DNA of 52,461 nt from Planctomycetota bacterium (GCA_021776785.1 JAJFFF010000006.1:1-52461); one strand, 5' to 3'. Positions 41,653-51,713 are shown, numbered from the stretch's first letter. Notes: generated by a model from the sequence alone, not told the origin. Program-made: numbers and translations.

Positions 41653-42831
41653 ATGCATCAGCAGTTTCCGACCAACGCAGAGGGGCAAGTCGTCGTCGAC
41701 GGCTACGCGTTCCCGCCGTTTGACCTCGTGCGTCTTTTGCGCACCGTATTCGAGCTCGAAGACGGGGAGAGCTTCGCTGTCTTCACCGACTTGCCGAACC
41801 CGCGCGACGTGACCGACTACGCCTACTTAAAGCAGGACGGCCTCGGCCCGCAAAAGCACGCGTACAACACCCTGTTCAAAGGCGTGCAGGACAACCTCGC
41901 CGCGCTCGGCGGGACGAAGGTCGATTTCTACGCGTACGAGGAGACGGGCGGCTCGAACCTCGACCTGCCTGATTCCGTCTTCACGCCGGGGGGCGCAGAA
42001 CTCGCCCTGCGCGACGTACTCAAGCAGTACTCGATTGTGCTCTACATGGGCCGTTGGTCGGCCACCGCGCCGATCACCGCGCTCGCCAAGGAGTTCGGCA
42101 TTCGCGGCGCGACGATGCACGGCGCCAACGATCGCGTGCTCGCCAGTGGCCTTGCCGTCGACTACGAAGAAGTCTCCGCCCGCGCCGAGCGTATGCGCTC
42201 CGCCATGTCGAGCGCCGACTCCATGGTGCTCGAATGGGATGTGGGCGGTGAACTCTACAGCCTACGCCTGCACCTCGGTGGACAAGACGCGCAAAAGAGC
42301 CACGGTCTCGTGCGCGCGCTCGGCGACGTCGCCAACCTGCCCGCCGGCGAGGTGTACTACGTGCCGGAAGGCGGCGAGGGACTCTTGCCGCAGAAGTTTG
42401 AGGACGACGCGGAGACGATCGCGATCTTTAAGATCGAGGACCGTGGCATTGTCGGCGTCGAGAAGTTGGTTCAGGGCGACGAAGCGCTCGTGCGCAAGTA
42501 CATGGAGACGATCGAGTTCGACAAGAACGCCGGTCAGCTCACCGAGTTGGGTCTCGGAACGCAGACGCTCCCGTGGGCGCACACCGACATCCAAGACGAG
42601 AAGATCCTCGGGACCGCGCACGTTGCGACCGGCCGCAGCGATCATCTCGGCGGTGACATCTCGAGCGCGCAGTTCAAGAACAAGCGCAACGCCACGCACA
42701 ACGACATTTTGTTCACGCCGGAGAAGACCCCCGAGGTCAAGCTCAAGCGCGTCACGATGCACCGCAACGGCGAGCAGACCCTAATTCTTGAAGACTACGA
42801 GCCGAGTCCGTTCGTCAAGGCGCTGCTCTAG
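41653..42831 (+). CDS. M29-family aminopeptidase-like protein
   Basis: The product is 392 residues. The ATG at 41653 has GGAG eight bases upstream, and the length fits the family (370-410). The C-terminal half carries the M29 metal-site pattern: Glu in GQLTELGLGTQ, Glu and His in DEKILGTAHVATG, and His-x-Asp in NATHNDILF. The usual Tyr after the second motif is His here (GRSDHLGGD). Known members (AmpS/AmpT) are cytoplasmic dimeric aminopeptidases using two divalent metals to remove N-terminal residues. The N-terminal half is diverged. A strong hairpin follows the gene. Confidence 0.75.
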   Translation: MHQQFPTNAEGQVVVDGYAFPPFDLVRLLRTVFELEDGESFAVFTDLPNPRDVTDYAYLKQDGLGPQKHAYNTLFKGVQDNLAALGGTKVDFYAYEETGGSNLDLPDSVFTPGGAELALRDVLKQYSIVLYMGRWSATAPITALAKEFGIRGATMHGANDRVLASGLAVDYEEVSARAERMRSAMSSADSMVLEWDVGGELYSLRLHLGGQDAQKSHGLVRALGDVANLPAGEVYYVPEGGEGLLPQKFEDDAETIAIFKIEDRGIVGVEKLVQGDEALVRKYMETIEFDKNAGQLTELGLGTQTLPWAHTDIQDEKILGTAHVATGRSDHLGGDISSAQFKNKRNATHNDILFTPEKTPEVKLKRVTMHRNGEQTLILEDYEPSPFVKALL

Positions 42832-42839
42832 CCCGCGAT

Positions 42840-42865
42840 CCACACACGGCGCTTGCCGTGTGTGG
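42840..42865. terminator. Strong hairpin after the M29-like gene
   Basis: CCACACACGGC (42840-42850) pairs perfectly with GCCGTGTGTGG (42855-42865) around a GCTT tetraloop, beginning eight bases after the stop. No U-tract follows. Stem strength makes a terminator or 3'-end stabiliser likely. Confidence 0.6.
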
Positions 42866-43052
42866 CGTGGACGTGCAAGCGGATCAGAAACGCATCCTTC
42901 GGCGCGCCGCCGTACCGCGGACGATGCGGTCAGCGTTGAGCGTTCTGAAGTAGGTTCCTGCGGTTGTTTCGGCGGCTCTCGTCTGAACATGCGCTTCTTG
43001 TCTACTCTCACTCGTTTCGAACCGATCGCCCACGGGGCTCGTTTCCTATCGC

Positions 43053-45578
43053 ATGCGCTGGTTCCTTTCGCTTCTTCTTCTGACCTCATTGTCTCTTGGG
43101 GAGCGTGCTCCGAGTAGTTGGCTCGCGGTGCAGCAGCATCCTTCCGGCGCTTGGCACGTCGACGGCAAACCGGATGTCGCCGCTACCGGGGTCTGCCTAC
43201 TTTCGTTTTTAGGAGCGGGCTACACCGATCGCGGCAACATTAAAGAGAACCGTTACGCCGGTCATGTGCGGCGGGGACTTCGGTTCTTGATCAAGCATCC
43301 CGGATCGAGTGTTCGTGAGCAGGCCATCGTTGTGCTCACGCTGTGTGAGGCGTACACCCTGACCAAGAACCCGCGGTACAAAAAACCCGCGGAATCCGGA
43401 CTCGCTGCGCTCGTCGCGCGCGACTTTGGCGACGATCCGATGACGCGCACTTTTGCTTTGATGGCGTTGAAGTCTGGTCGCTTCGCGGGATTTGTCGTCG
43501 ACGACGAGATATTTCGGCGGGAACGACTTTGGCTCGACGAGCACTCGCTCGGAAAACGATCCGCCCGCACCAACGCGGCCGAACTCCTGAGCCGCATTTA
43601 CCTTGGAGCGGATCCGCGCACGGACGAGCGCATTCAGTGGCTCGTCAAGATGCTCTCTCGCGCACAGCCGCGCGACCCGTTGACTTGGTACTTCGGGACG
43701 CTTGGGATGTTCCAGGCTGGTGGCGGCGCTTGGCGCCGTTGGAACGACTGCATGAAGAAGCAGATCGTGACGTCACAACGCGCGGACGGATCCTGGGACG
43801 GACGCGTGGACACGACCGCGCTTTACACGTCCTGCCTGGAGATCTACTACCGCTACGATCGCGTGTTCGGCGCCAGTGATCCGTCCGACGCGTCCGCGAG
43901 TTTGCGGCCCGGTCCCTCTTCGCTTCCGCCGCTTGCTTCGCGCGTTGAGCTTTCCGATGGCGACGACCTTGAACTCGAGACGCTGTCCGCCACCGCTCGC
44001 GTGGAGGGGTTTCGCGTTCGTGTTCGGCTTGCGCTTTCGTTTTTTTACGGCGGTGCCGAGTTGACCGAGGGAACGTTTCAGCTTCGCCTACCGGACGGCG
44101 CTTCGCCTCACACCCTGGCATTTGGTGGTAGGGATAAGACGGCGCTGAACGCGGACGCAGCCGTGGCGTCGCGCGCTCCTTTTCGTATGAAGTCAGCGCG
44201 CATGGTCGAGCGCAAGCGGGCGCGTCACGCGTACACCACGATCGTCAGAGAGCGGGTCGATCCTGCTTTGCTCGAGTGGGATGGATCCGGCGTCTTCTCC
44301 GTGCGTGTGTTTCCGCTTGAGCCGGGGAAGCTGCACCAGGTTGTGATCGGCTACGACCAGGATCTACCTCCCAGCGGTGAGTTCGCGCTCGATCTGCCGA
44401 AAACCAAGCGGCCCATCGACGTTCGCCTCGACGACGAGGAGTATCTCGCCACCGATCAACGTCGTTTCGTGCGCGCGTATCCCGCAGCCACGGCGATGGT
44501 GGGCGGTGGCTATACGGGCGTCCGCTTGCCCCCTGAGTTGTTCGGGTGGACGGCCGCATCCGCCACATTGACGGGTTGCACTGATGTGCTGTTTGCCGAT
44601 GGCAGGATCGTTGCGCGCGGCGAGGCCGTTGCCGGGGCTAAGCTCAATCTGCGAATTCGCAAGGGTGATGCGTCGCGCGCGTGGTCTATGACTCTGGCGG
44701 CGCCGGTCACGTCTTCTCTCACGCCACGGATCTACGGCGAGGTCGCGGTTTCTCGACTGGAGCCGTTCGCCCATCAGGGTGTCGGCTTGCCCGAGGCGTA
44801 CGCGCGCCACTTCCGCGTGGTGCGCGCGACCTGCTCGTTGGTCATGCTTGAGACCGAGAAGGACTACCAACGCTTCGGTATACGTGCTCATGACGACGCC
44901 AGCGTTGTGCAACGCACACCGGTTCGACCGTGGCTGGATCTTCGGGCTCGCGCGACGCCGAAGCAGCGGTTGCGGTGGCACGTTGAAACACTCGGAAAAT
45001 CGACGAACCTGCTGGAGCAAGTACCGGACTCTGATTTCGCGGACCTACCGCTCGACCGCGACTCCCACGCCGATCTCGCTCTTTTGTGCGAACGTCGCGA
45101 GCGCCCGCGACTCGGTTTGGTGTACGACACGCTCGCGGGAGGGAGCCGCCGCGAAAGCCTGTGCGTCCAGGTCCTTACTTCCGGCTACGAAGGGTTCTGG
45201 TCTGACTACGCGCAGAAGGCACTCGCTGTCGCGAAAGACGGCTTGGTCGTCGTGTTGCGGTGGGAGAGCGATGACGCCGACGTCGATCTTCATGTCGTGG
45301 ATCCTTTGGGCGACGTCTGCAACTGGCGCCATTGCACTTCGGCTCTCAGCGGTCGGCTTGTTTCCGACCAGCGAGATGGCTTCGGCCCCGAGATCTTTCG
45401 GCTCAAGCACGCCGAGCCCGGCGAGTACGTGATCCGCGTTAATTACTTTCGCCCCAAAGGGAAGACGCGCGCCCATGTCGTCGCGATGTACGACAAAAAA
45501 ATCGTCCGCGCTTCGGTCGATCTGGAGCGGCGCGATCAGATGGTCGAAGCCCTGCGCATCACCATCCCGAAGCGCTAG
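43053..45578 (+). CDS. Exported toroid / VIT-domain / DUF2135-like protein
   Basis: The product is 841 residues. A signal peptide ([13 protein letters not shown]) opens the protein. Residues ~22-275 show squalene-cyclase or prenyltransferase-like toroid repeats ([40 protein letters not shown]) without a catalytic Asp motif. Residues ~295-470 resemble a VIT domain ([40 protein letters not shown]). Near 728-820 a DUF2135/YfaP-like section appears ([34 protein letters not shown]). The vWA domain that usually follows VIT is missing. It is probably an envelope or secreted binding protein. Confidence 0.7.
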   Translation: MRWFLSLLLLTSLSLGERAPSSWLAVQQHPSGAWHVDGKPDVAATGVCLLSFLGAGYTDRGNIKENRYAGHVRRGLRFLIKHPGSSVREQAIVVLTLCEAYTLTKNPRYKKPAESGLAALVARDFGDDPMTRTFALMALKSGRFAGFVVDDEIFRRERLWLDEHSLGKRSARTNAAELLSRIYLGADPRTDERIQWLVKMLSRAQPRDPLTWYFGTLGMFQAGGGAWRRWNDCMKKQIVTSQRADGSWDGRVDTTALYTSCLEIYYRYDRVFGASDPSDASASLRPGPSSLPPLASRVELSDGDDLELETLSATARVEGFRVRVRLALSFFYGGAELTEGTFQLRLPDGASPHTLAFGGRDKTALNADAAVASRAPFRMKSARMVERKRARHAYTTIVRERVDPALLEWDGSGVFSVRVFPLEPGKLHQVVIGYDQDLPPSGEFALDLPKTKRPIDVRLDDEEYLATDQRRFVRAYPAATAMVGGGYTGVRLPPELFGWTAASATLTGCTDVLFADGRIVARGEAVAGAKLNLRIRKGDASRAWSMTLAAPVTSSLTPRIYGEVAVSRLEPFAHQGVGLPEAYARHFRVVRATCSLVMLETEKDYQRFGIRAHDDASVVQRTPVRPWLDLRARATPKQRLRWHVETLGKSTNLLEQVPDSDFADLPLDRDSHADLALLCERRERPRLGLVYDTLAGGSRRESLCVQVLTSGYEGFWSDYAQKALAVAKDGLVVVLRWESDDADVDLHVVDPLGDVCNWRHCTSALSGRLVSDQRDGFGPEIFRLKHAEPGEYVIRVNYFRPKGKTRAHVVAMYDKKIVRASVDLERRDQMVEALRITIPKR

Positions 45579-45654
45579 CGAGCTCAAACAATCCGTACGA
45601 GTTTCCTGTCACCGATCCGCGGCACGGGACATGGGTGTTTCAAAGGAGACGCAC

Positions 45655-46053
45655 ATGTCCTGGAAGAGCCCTGTCGCCGTTATCGCTGGATACATTCACC
45701 GCCAGGTGCGCAAGGAGAACGACGTCGCGCTGCGCGAGTCTGACGCGGCGATCACGGTGACCCCAAAGCTCCCGCAAGCGCACTTCATGCGAGCGCGCCT
45801 GCTCGCGTCGATGGGACGGAGCGCGGAAGCGGGCCGCGGTTACGCCGAGACCGCGGTGCTAAGCACGGGACAGCTCACCGGCATGGCGATCGTTGGGATG
45901 CTCGACAACTTGCCCGAGCTCAAGTTAATCGGCGAGGTCGTACAGCGCCGCCCGGACTTGAAGTACCAACTCGCTACAGCGATCGAAAAGAACCTGAAGG
46001 AGCGGAGCGCGCCGCCGCCCGACGCGCGCTCGACTAAGCGCCGTTTGCGCTGA
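45655..46053 (+). CDS. Small TPR-like protein
   Basis: The product is 132 residues. ATG 45655 has AAGGAG seven bases upstream, better than the in-frame ATG at 45631. Helical repeats (ALRESDAAITVTPKLPQAHF; MRARLLASMGRSAEAGRGYA) match a pair of TPR units, and the tail is basic. There is no signal peptide. It is likely a cytoplasmic adaptor; the role is unknown. Confidence 0.55.
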   Translation: MSWKSPVAVIAGYIHRQVRKENDVALRESDAAITVTPKLPQAHFMRARLLASMGRSAEAGRGYAETAVLSTGQLTGMAIVGMLDNLPELKLIGEVVQRRPDLKYQLATAIEKNLKERSAPPPDARSTKRRLR

Positions 46054-46147
46054 GCTGCGCCTTCTGCACATAAGCAGATACGACGGGTCGGCTTGCGTAG
46101 AGCGTCGTTGCGACCCCCCGGCCGCAGATGCGGGTTAGTATCGAGGA

Positions 46148-46849
46148 ATGCTCGACCGATTCACCGATCGCGCGCGCAAGACCATGAGCCGATCCCTCGC
46201 AGCTTCATTGCGCTTTAGCCACGACTTCATTGGCCCTGAGCATATGACGCTCGGCCTGTGCGACGAATCCACGGGCGTGCACTCCGATATGCTCCGCGAT
46301 TTGGGTATGGATCTTGGGAAACTCCGAGCTGCGGTCGAGAAGAAAATGACGATCGGTACGGCGCCGGCTGGAATGAGGCAGCTTCCGTTTACGCCTCAAA
46401 GCAAGCGCGTCCTCGAACACGCGCTTGCCGAAGCGGTGCAACTTGGGCACAACTACATCGGCACCGAACACTTGCTGCTCGGCGTCCTGCGCGAACCCGA
46501 CAGTTTGGGCGCACAGGCTCTGTCAGAGCACCAGGTCCGACTCGATCGCGCGCGAGAAACTTGTGTGCAGCTCTTGGGTCCTCACCATCCCGTGCAGCCG
46601 ACTCGCAGTGACAATGCGGGAAGCACGGTTCGCGATTGGTTCGAGCAAAAGGTTGGAGAACGTGTCTCGGTGACATACTTCAGCGAGGAAGGCGGTGCGG
46701 CAACCGTAACGGTTCGCGGCCGCGTGAAGGGCGTGACGACCGACTTTGTGACCCTCGAACACCTCATCTACGCCGACGAAGACAATCCAGATGTAAACTC
46801 GGAGATCAACGTCTCGTGGCTCGGTATCGCGGTGTTTCATGAACGATGA
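46148..46849 (+). CDS. Stand-alone Clp N-domain protein with extra C-terminal domain
   Basis: The product is 233 residues with two Clp-N repeats, ~1-75 (LDRFTDRARKTMSRSLAASL; FIGPEHMTLGLC) and ~80-145 (FTPQSKRVLEHALAEAVQLG; NYIGTEHLLLGVLRE). This is the substrate/adaptor-binding module of ClpA/ClpC. No AAA+ ATPase follows. Instead a ~70-residue beta-rich domain (GERVSVTYFSEEGGAATVTV) ends the protein. Known stand-alone Clp-N proteins (such as ClpS-like plant relatives or ClpN-only bacterial proteins) act as adaptors or competitors. This one may modulate a Clp protease elsewhere in the genome. Confidence 0.75.
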   Translation: MLDRFTDRARKTMSRSLAASLRFSHDFIGPEHMTLGLCDESTGVHSDMLRDLGMDLGKLRAAVEKKMTIGTAPAGMRQLPFTPQSKRVLEHALAEAVQLGHNYIGTEHLLLGVLREPDSLGAQALSEHQVRLDRARETCVQLLGPHHPVQPTRSDNAGSTVRDWFEQKVGERVSVTYFSEEGGAATVTVRGRVKGVTTDFVTLEHLIYADEDNPDVNSEINVSWLGIAVFHER

Positions 46850-46928
46850 AGTCAACGCGAGCGAAGTCCGGGCCCACGGCAACGGGTTCCGGACTGCTCG
46901 CAAGCCCGACGTCAAGGCTCCAGCGTCG

Positions 46929-46950
46929 ATAGACTTAGAGCGAAGTCTAT
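46929..46950 (+). promoter_or_regulatory. Hairpin covering the start codon of the next gene
   Basis: ATAGACTT (46929-46936) pairs perfectly with AAGTCTAT (46943-46950) around AGAGCG. The 3' arm includes the first two bases of the ATG at 46949. If formed in the mRNA it would hide the start, so it may set translation level. As DNA it could be an operator. Confidence 0.4.
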
Positions 46951-48373
46951 GCTGAAAACGTGGATCGTAGTGCTCGCGGTCACCGCATCGGCGTGCGCTG
47001 ACGCGGCTGCCCCTCCGATGCAAGTTGCGCTGACGGTCGCCAGGCGCGATCTCGGACGCTGGGACCAAATCATCGCGGCCGATGGCAAGGATGCACTCGT
47101 CCTTCGCCGGAGCGACTCGCTTTACTCGCTCTCGATGACGACGACGGCCGCGCCCCGCAAGCTGGCGTCCGCGCCGGAATTTAAGAGCGCACGGATCGTG
47201 CGGGCGGCGACGGTGGGCGATCGCCACTGGCTGTTCATGCAGACGGCAGACACCGCTCCGTTTGCATTCGACACGGCGACCCGCCGGTTCGCCCGGTTCA
47301 AGATCTCCGAAGTTCGCGTACCCGGCAGCCTCGCTCCGCGCATCCAGGGCTGCTCTATCGTGCGTCATGCTGGCGCGGCGATTGTCATGGTCGAGGGCGG
47401 CGACAAGGCGACGTGGCCTCGCAAGGGGAACCGCCCGCTCTATTTTTGGATGAGTCTCCGGTCGGGGCGCGTGCGCCGCATGCCCACCGGATGGGATCTC
47501 GACTGCTTCTCCGCCGACCGTTCCGTCGCGGTGTTCCAGACGCCGTCGATCGAGCGTCACAAGCGGCGTCCGCGGCAGGCGTTGGACCTGGCATCGGGTG
47601 CCTTGGTCGATGCGATCCCAGACTGGCACACGCAAGGATGCATCCACTTCAGCTGGCCCGACGCCGACCGCCCGCTCCACCCCGTCTACACCAAACGCCC
47701 GCGGACCTCTGACGAAATCTACGCCGGGGGGCTCTCGCGAGACGGCAAGGTCTACCCGTTCACGCGATTGAATAAGAATTCGTACTTCGAGCGGATTGCC
47801 GCCCGCGGCGCCTTCGCCGCGTTTTGCTCCCGTCTCTCCGGGCAATCGCGTCAACCGGCCGACCTCTGGCTCATGCATCTGGAAAAGCCAGCCGCCGCGC
47901 GCGTCGTGGCCCGGAGCGTGCTGTCGTTCTCCCTGCTTGACAACGGACACTGCATCTACCGCGTCGCCGGCGCGGCGTTTTTTCGCAACCATGATTCCGG
48001 CGCAGTCTTCGACGTGTTGAAGGGCGAACGTCGGCTGCCCCCGCTTGCGCCGAACATCGCCCGTCAGAGCGGCTTCACCGACGACATGAGAATCGCAATT
48101 TCCGTGGGAGTCGGTCGCGGACCCGCCTTAGCACTGTGCCGGTTCACGCACGACCGTGGGTACTTTGGCCTGAGGATCAACGACAGGTCGCCACTTGAAA
48201 GAACCACCTGGCGGCGCTCCATCCTCGTAACTTCCAACGGCCGCCGCTACCGAACCGGCTTATTCTGCGAGGGCGATTCGCCCCGACGCGTCTGGCTCCA
48301 CAACTCGGGCCGAGTGCTCGTCGAGACTGACGAGTCGGCGTTGCACGAATTCGAACTGCGCCTCCCCAGGTAG
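46949..48373 (+). CDS. Exported protein, probably beta-propeller-like
   Basis: The product is 474 residues. A signal peptide (KTWIVVLAVTASACADA) opens it; the cysteine near residue 16 is not in a good lipobox, so ordinary cleavage is more likely. The mature protein has repeating four-strand patterns with W/Y-rich turns (DALVLRRSDSLYSLSMTTTA; HWLFMQTADTAPFAFDTATR; LLDNGHCIYRVAGAAFFRNH), as in six- or seven-bladed propellers. No catalytic residues or family are recognised. The following ~480 bases (48374-48857) show no gene, repeat or RNA that I can support. Confidence 0.6.
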   Translation: MLKTWIVVLAVTASACADAAAPPMQVALTVARRDLGRWDQIIAADGKDALVLRRSDSLYSLSMTTTAAPRKLASAPEFKSARIVRAATVGDRHWLFMQTADTAPFAFDTATRRFARFKISEVRVPGSLAPRIQGCSIVRHAGAAIVMVEGGDKATWPRKGNRPLYFWMSLRSGRVRRMPTGWDLDCFSADRSVAVFQTPSIERHKRRPRQALDLASGALVDAIPDWHTQGCIHFSWPDADRPLHPVYTKRPRTSDEIYAGGLSRDGKVYPFTRLNKNSYFERIAARGAFAAFCSRLSGQSRQPADLWLMHLEKPAAARVVARSVLSFSLLDNGHCIYRVAGAAFFRNHDSGAVFDVLKGERRLPPLAPNIARQSGFTDDMRIAISVGVGRGPALALCRFTHDRGYFGLRINDRSPLERTTWRRSILVTSNGRRYRTGLFCEGDSPRRVWLHNSGRVLVETDESALHEFELRLPR

Positions 48374-48857
48374 TCGGTGTCAACGCCAACGCAAACTCTG
48401 CGGTGAACTGACGTTCGGGAGGGAGCCATTGGAGTCAGGCCGGAACGTGACTCTGCATGTCAGTTAGCGGGATACAAAGGGAGTCATGTGAAGTTGTCCG
48501 GAGTTCCGTTTGTCGATTGGCCTCTGGCAGCTTCCCACGTTCCCAAGTCGCAGGGTTCATGCCATCCCCAGAAACCAAGTGTTCCCGTCGTGAGCTGTGA
48601 AATGACCCAGTCCATGCCGGGGGATACACCGCGGTTCATGAACTGACGGAGATGCCGGCGCTACCCAACTCGGTTGAGGAGGCAACGGACCCATCGTGAC
48701 GGAACCGACGACCCCATTGCTTCGTGTGCGCAGTACAGGCGGCTTTCCCGACGCCCCGAAAGCGTAGCCGTCGTCGCGCGTCGTAGCGCGTGGCATGGCG
48801 CGTGCTTTCTAGACGTCGTGGAAACGATGCCCGCGTCATCGACACAACGGAGGCCAC

Positions 48858-50399
48858 ATGAATACGGAGAACGAATACAACGTCATCGTCATAGGGTCCG
48901 GCATGGGCGGCTTGACGACGGCGACCGCGCTGTCCCGAATGAAACACAAGGTCTTGCTTCTTGAGCAGGCCGACCACATCGGCGGGCTCACGCACTCGTT
49001 TTCGCGGGAAGGCTTTAGTTGGGACGTGGGCCTTCACTACTGCGGCCTGTTCGGTCGTGATCAACCAGGCGGGAAAATGCTCGACTGGCTCAGCGGCGGC
49101 ACCATCGAGTTTCGCTCGGTCGGTACCGTCTACGACACGCTCCACTTTCCGGGTGGGTTCGAGCTTGCCGTCGGGCGTCCGGCCGAAGCGTTCAAGATGG
49201 AGCTCAAGGAGCGATTTGTCGGTCACGCTGCCGAGATCGATGCCTACTTCGAAGCACTGCAGTCGGGAGAGGAGGCTTTGCGTCTCGCGACTTCCGAACG
49301 TTCGATGCCCGAGCCGTTCCGCTCCGCGCATCGCTGGTGGAACAAGAGAAAGATCCAGCGATGGTGTAGTCGCACGACCAGCGAAGTCATCGCCGACTAC
49401 GTTAGCGACCCCAAGCTCGCCGCGGTCTTAGCGGCTCAATGGGGCACTTTTGGCGGTACGCCCGACAAGGCGAGCTTCGGCATTCACGCAACCGTCATGA
49501 GTCACTACCTCGAGGGAGCGGGCTACCCCATCGGAGGTGCATCGGCGATTGCACGAGCCCTCGTGCCGGTGATCGAATCCGCTGGCGGCCGCGCCCGTGC
49601 CGCCACGCCCGGCAGCGCGATCTTGATCGAGAACGGAACCGCTGTCGGCGTCCGCACGAACTCTGGAGAGGAGTTCAGAGCGCCTGCCATCGTCTCGGCG
49701 ATTGGAGCCGGCGAAACCGTCAAACGCCTTTTGCCGCAACAAATCCGTGAACAGGCCTGGGCCGTTGAGATCGCCGGCTTGAAGCATTCCGTTTGCCACT
49801 TCGAGATTTACCTAGGGTTCAAAGGGGACGTTGCGCGCCATGGCGCTACGCGTTCGAACCATTGGTTTTACGAGAGCTGGGACACCGGCAAGGGAATCTG
49901 GTCCGATCTCGATAGTCCGATTCCGGCGGGGTTCGCGTCCTTCCCTTCGCTCAAGGATGAAACACACGACCCAGGCCCCGCGAACCATCACACGGGCCAG
50001 TTCATGGTTCTTGCCGATTGGTCCACCGTCGCGGAGTTTGCCGAAGGCGGTGCAAGGGAGCGGCCCGATGAATGGGCAGCTTTCAAGAAGAGCATCGAGA
50101 CCCGCATGCTGGCGTACTACACAGAGAAGTTCCCGGCACTGGCGCCGCTCATCGTCTATTGCGAGCTCGGTACTCCGCTTGCCACCGCGAAGTTTACCGC
50201 GCACGAAAAGGGCGGCTTCTACGGGCTCGAAACGACGCCGCGCCGCGTCCTGTCGGAGGCGCTCAGCCCGCGCACGCCGGTCGCCGGACTCTACCTGTCG
50301 GGGCAGGATGTGATGACACCCGGGATCGCCAGCACCCTTTGGGGTGGCATGCTCAGCGCAGCAGCGATCGATCCGCGCGTATTCATGAAACTAGGGTGA
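48858..50399 (+). CDS. FAD-dependent oxidoreductase (phytoene desaturase / retinol saturase type)
   Basis: The product is 513 residues. ATG 48858 has CGGAGG four bases upstream. The N-terminal dinucleotide-binding motif is VIVIGSGMGGLTTATALSRM followed by LLEQADHIGG. The body shows GYPIGGASAIARAL and the C-terminal FAD motif GLYLSGQDVMTPGIASTLWG. The family includes CrtI-type carotenoid desaturases and isomerases and all-trans-retinol 13,14-reductase, which act on polyene lipids at the membrane with FAD. The Ser-Gly-Met-Gly-Gly motif and length favour the retinol-saturase/CrtISO side. No other carotenoid genes are nearby. Confidence 0.85.
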   Translation: MNTENEYNVIVIGSGMGGLTTATALSRMKHKVLLLEQADHIGGLTHSFSREGFSWDVGLHYCGLFGRDQPGGKMLDWLSGGTIEFRSVGTVYDTLHFPGGFELAVGRPAEAFKMELKERFVGHAAEIDAYFEALQSGEEALRLATSERSMPEPFRSAHRWWNKRKIQRWCSRTTSEVIADYVSDPKLAAVLAAQWGTFGGTPDKASFGIHATVMSHYLEGAGYPIGGASAIARALVPVIESAGGRARAATPGSAILIENGTAVGVRTNSGEEFRAPAIVSAIGAGETVKRLLPQQIREQAWAVEIAGLKHSVCHFEIYLGFKGDVARHGATRSNHWFYESWDTGKGIWSDLDSPIPAGFASFPSLKDETHDPGPANHHTGQFMVLADWSTVAEFAEGGARERPDEWAAFKKSIETRMLAYYTEKFPALAPLIVYCELGTPLATAKFTAHEKGGFYGLETTPRRVLSEALSPRTPVAGLYLSGQDVMTPGIASTLWGGMLSAAAIDPRVFMKLG

Positions 50400-50567
50400 A
50401 AGGACCGTCATCACAAACGAGCATCCCAACGTGGCTCTCTTCAAGAGGTTGAATCTCAGCGACCTCGGCGGCTGCGTTGATCTGTTTGCAGGGGGAAGGG
50501 CTGCTGCTGATCAAGAAGAGAGCAAACGGATAACCCGCCGGTGCAAGTGTCAACTACCGTGAACTAA

Positions 50568-50687
50568 TGCGTATGTCTGCTCCAGACGTTGTTCCTCTCT
50601 GTGCTGCTGACGGGAATCGGAGCGGCCGATAGGGCGGATCCGCCGTCTAAATGGAACCAGGCCCTCAACGAGGACTTACGGTCGTGA
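50568..50687 (+). pseudogene. Possible truncated start of an exported-protein gene
   Basis: An open frame reads LLQTLFLSVLLTGIGAADRA, then DPPSKWNQALNEDLRS and a TGA at 50685. The first part looks like a signal peptide and the second like a mature N terminus, but it stops after about 40 residues. The nearest start is TTG 50589. The surrounding 50400-50779 holds no other gene. Confidence 0.25.
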
Positions 50688-50779
50688 GTTGTCCATGTTC
50701 CATGTAGTCCACAGAGTCCGCGGCTGTCATAGACGAGCCCAGATGCGCGGTTCTCACAGACGGCAGCTAGAATTCCAAC

Positions 50780-51661
50780 GTGGGGCGGATCGTCGGGCAA
50801 CAGTGCGGGGTGTGCGAGGCCGTCGTTCGTTTCGCGGAGGAGGCACGCCCGTGTCCGGAGTGTCGCCGCATCGTGCACCACCGTTGTGTCGCCTCGAGTT
50901 CAGACGCGCACCGGTGCCGTATGTGCGGGTCAGCCGTCCGACCGGATCGGCGGCGACTCCTCTGGAACGTCCACCTCACCGACCAGGGAACGGTTCGCAC
51001 GATGGGGATCGTTCTCCTGGTGATCGCGACGACCCTTTCGCTGATCACCGGCACTATCCATCCGGGTTCGCTGGGAGCTCGATTGGGCATCCTCGGACTC
51101 GCGATGACTCTGTTTCCTTGGGTCGAGTCGTTTCGCGCACGGTACGGACGTCGTCGCCGCCGTCCGTCCAACACACCGCTCGGTGCTCAGGCCATTGCCG
51201 GTCGGTTCGAGCGCGCACTGTATGTCTCTTACGACCTGCCGCTCTTTCCGATCCGCGGCTCGGGCACGCTCCGGACGGATCGGTCGGGCATGCATCTCGT
51301 CGGGCGCCCCGTCACCACGCCGGTGCGGGCCTGGATCCATGTGGGTGGACTCCTGTTGACGGGATTCGCCACGGCGCTGGCGCTTCTGCTGACACCGGCC
51401 GCCTGGTGGGCCGTCGGCGGGATTCTTCTCGTCTGGCTTGCGCTCGTGCGGTGGGCGCCTCATCCGCCGCGCATCATTGAACACTTCGTCCCGTGGGACC
51501 ACGTGGAGTTGGCGCGGGAGGATGGCGGCGGCCGAGTCGAGATCCGAGTCCGTCCGCCCACGCAATTCCTCGGCGACGAACTGACCGCCGGCGCGATCTT
51601 CTTTCGGTCCGATGCGCGAAGTCGTTTGCTGGAGACGATCGCAGCCCAGCTCGGTCTCTGA
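50780..51661 (+). CDS. Membrane protein with N-terminal C4HC3 RING-like zinc module
   Basis: The product is 293 residues from GTG 50780. Residues 9-49 hold Cys9-x2-Cys12, Cys25-x2-Cys28, His33-x2-Cys36 and Cys46-x2-Cys49. These eight ligands have the spacing of cross-brace zinc domains (PHD/RINGv or prokaryotic RING). Hydrophobic segments follow at ~76-92 (GIVLLVIATTLSLITG), ~100-115 and ~190-225 (LLTGFATALALLLTP; WAVGGILLVWLALV), then a soluble C-terminal ~60 residues. The zinc domain is presumably cytoplasmic. Bacterial RING-like modules mostly lack known partners; ubiquitin-like activity should not be assumed. Confidence 0.6.
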   Translation: MGRIVGQQCGVCEAVVRFAEEARPCPECRRIVHHRCVASSSDAHRCRMCGSAVRPDRRRLLWNVHLTDQGTVRTMGIVLLVIATTLSLITGTIHPGSLGARLGILGLAMTLFPWVESFRARYGRRRRRPSNTPLGAQAIAGRFERALYVSYDLPLFPIRGSGTLRTDRSGMHLVGRPVTTPVRAWIHVGGLLLTGFATALALLLTPAAWWAVGGILLVWLALVRWAPHPPRIIEHFVPWDHVELAREDGGGRVEIRVRPPTQFLGDELTAGAIFFRSDARSRLLETIAAQLGL

Positions 51662-51713
51662 CAGCTATCAGGTCAGCCGGGCTTCAAGGGCAGTACCGGA
51701 TCGCGCTGCGGCT

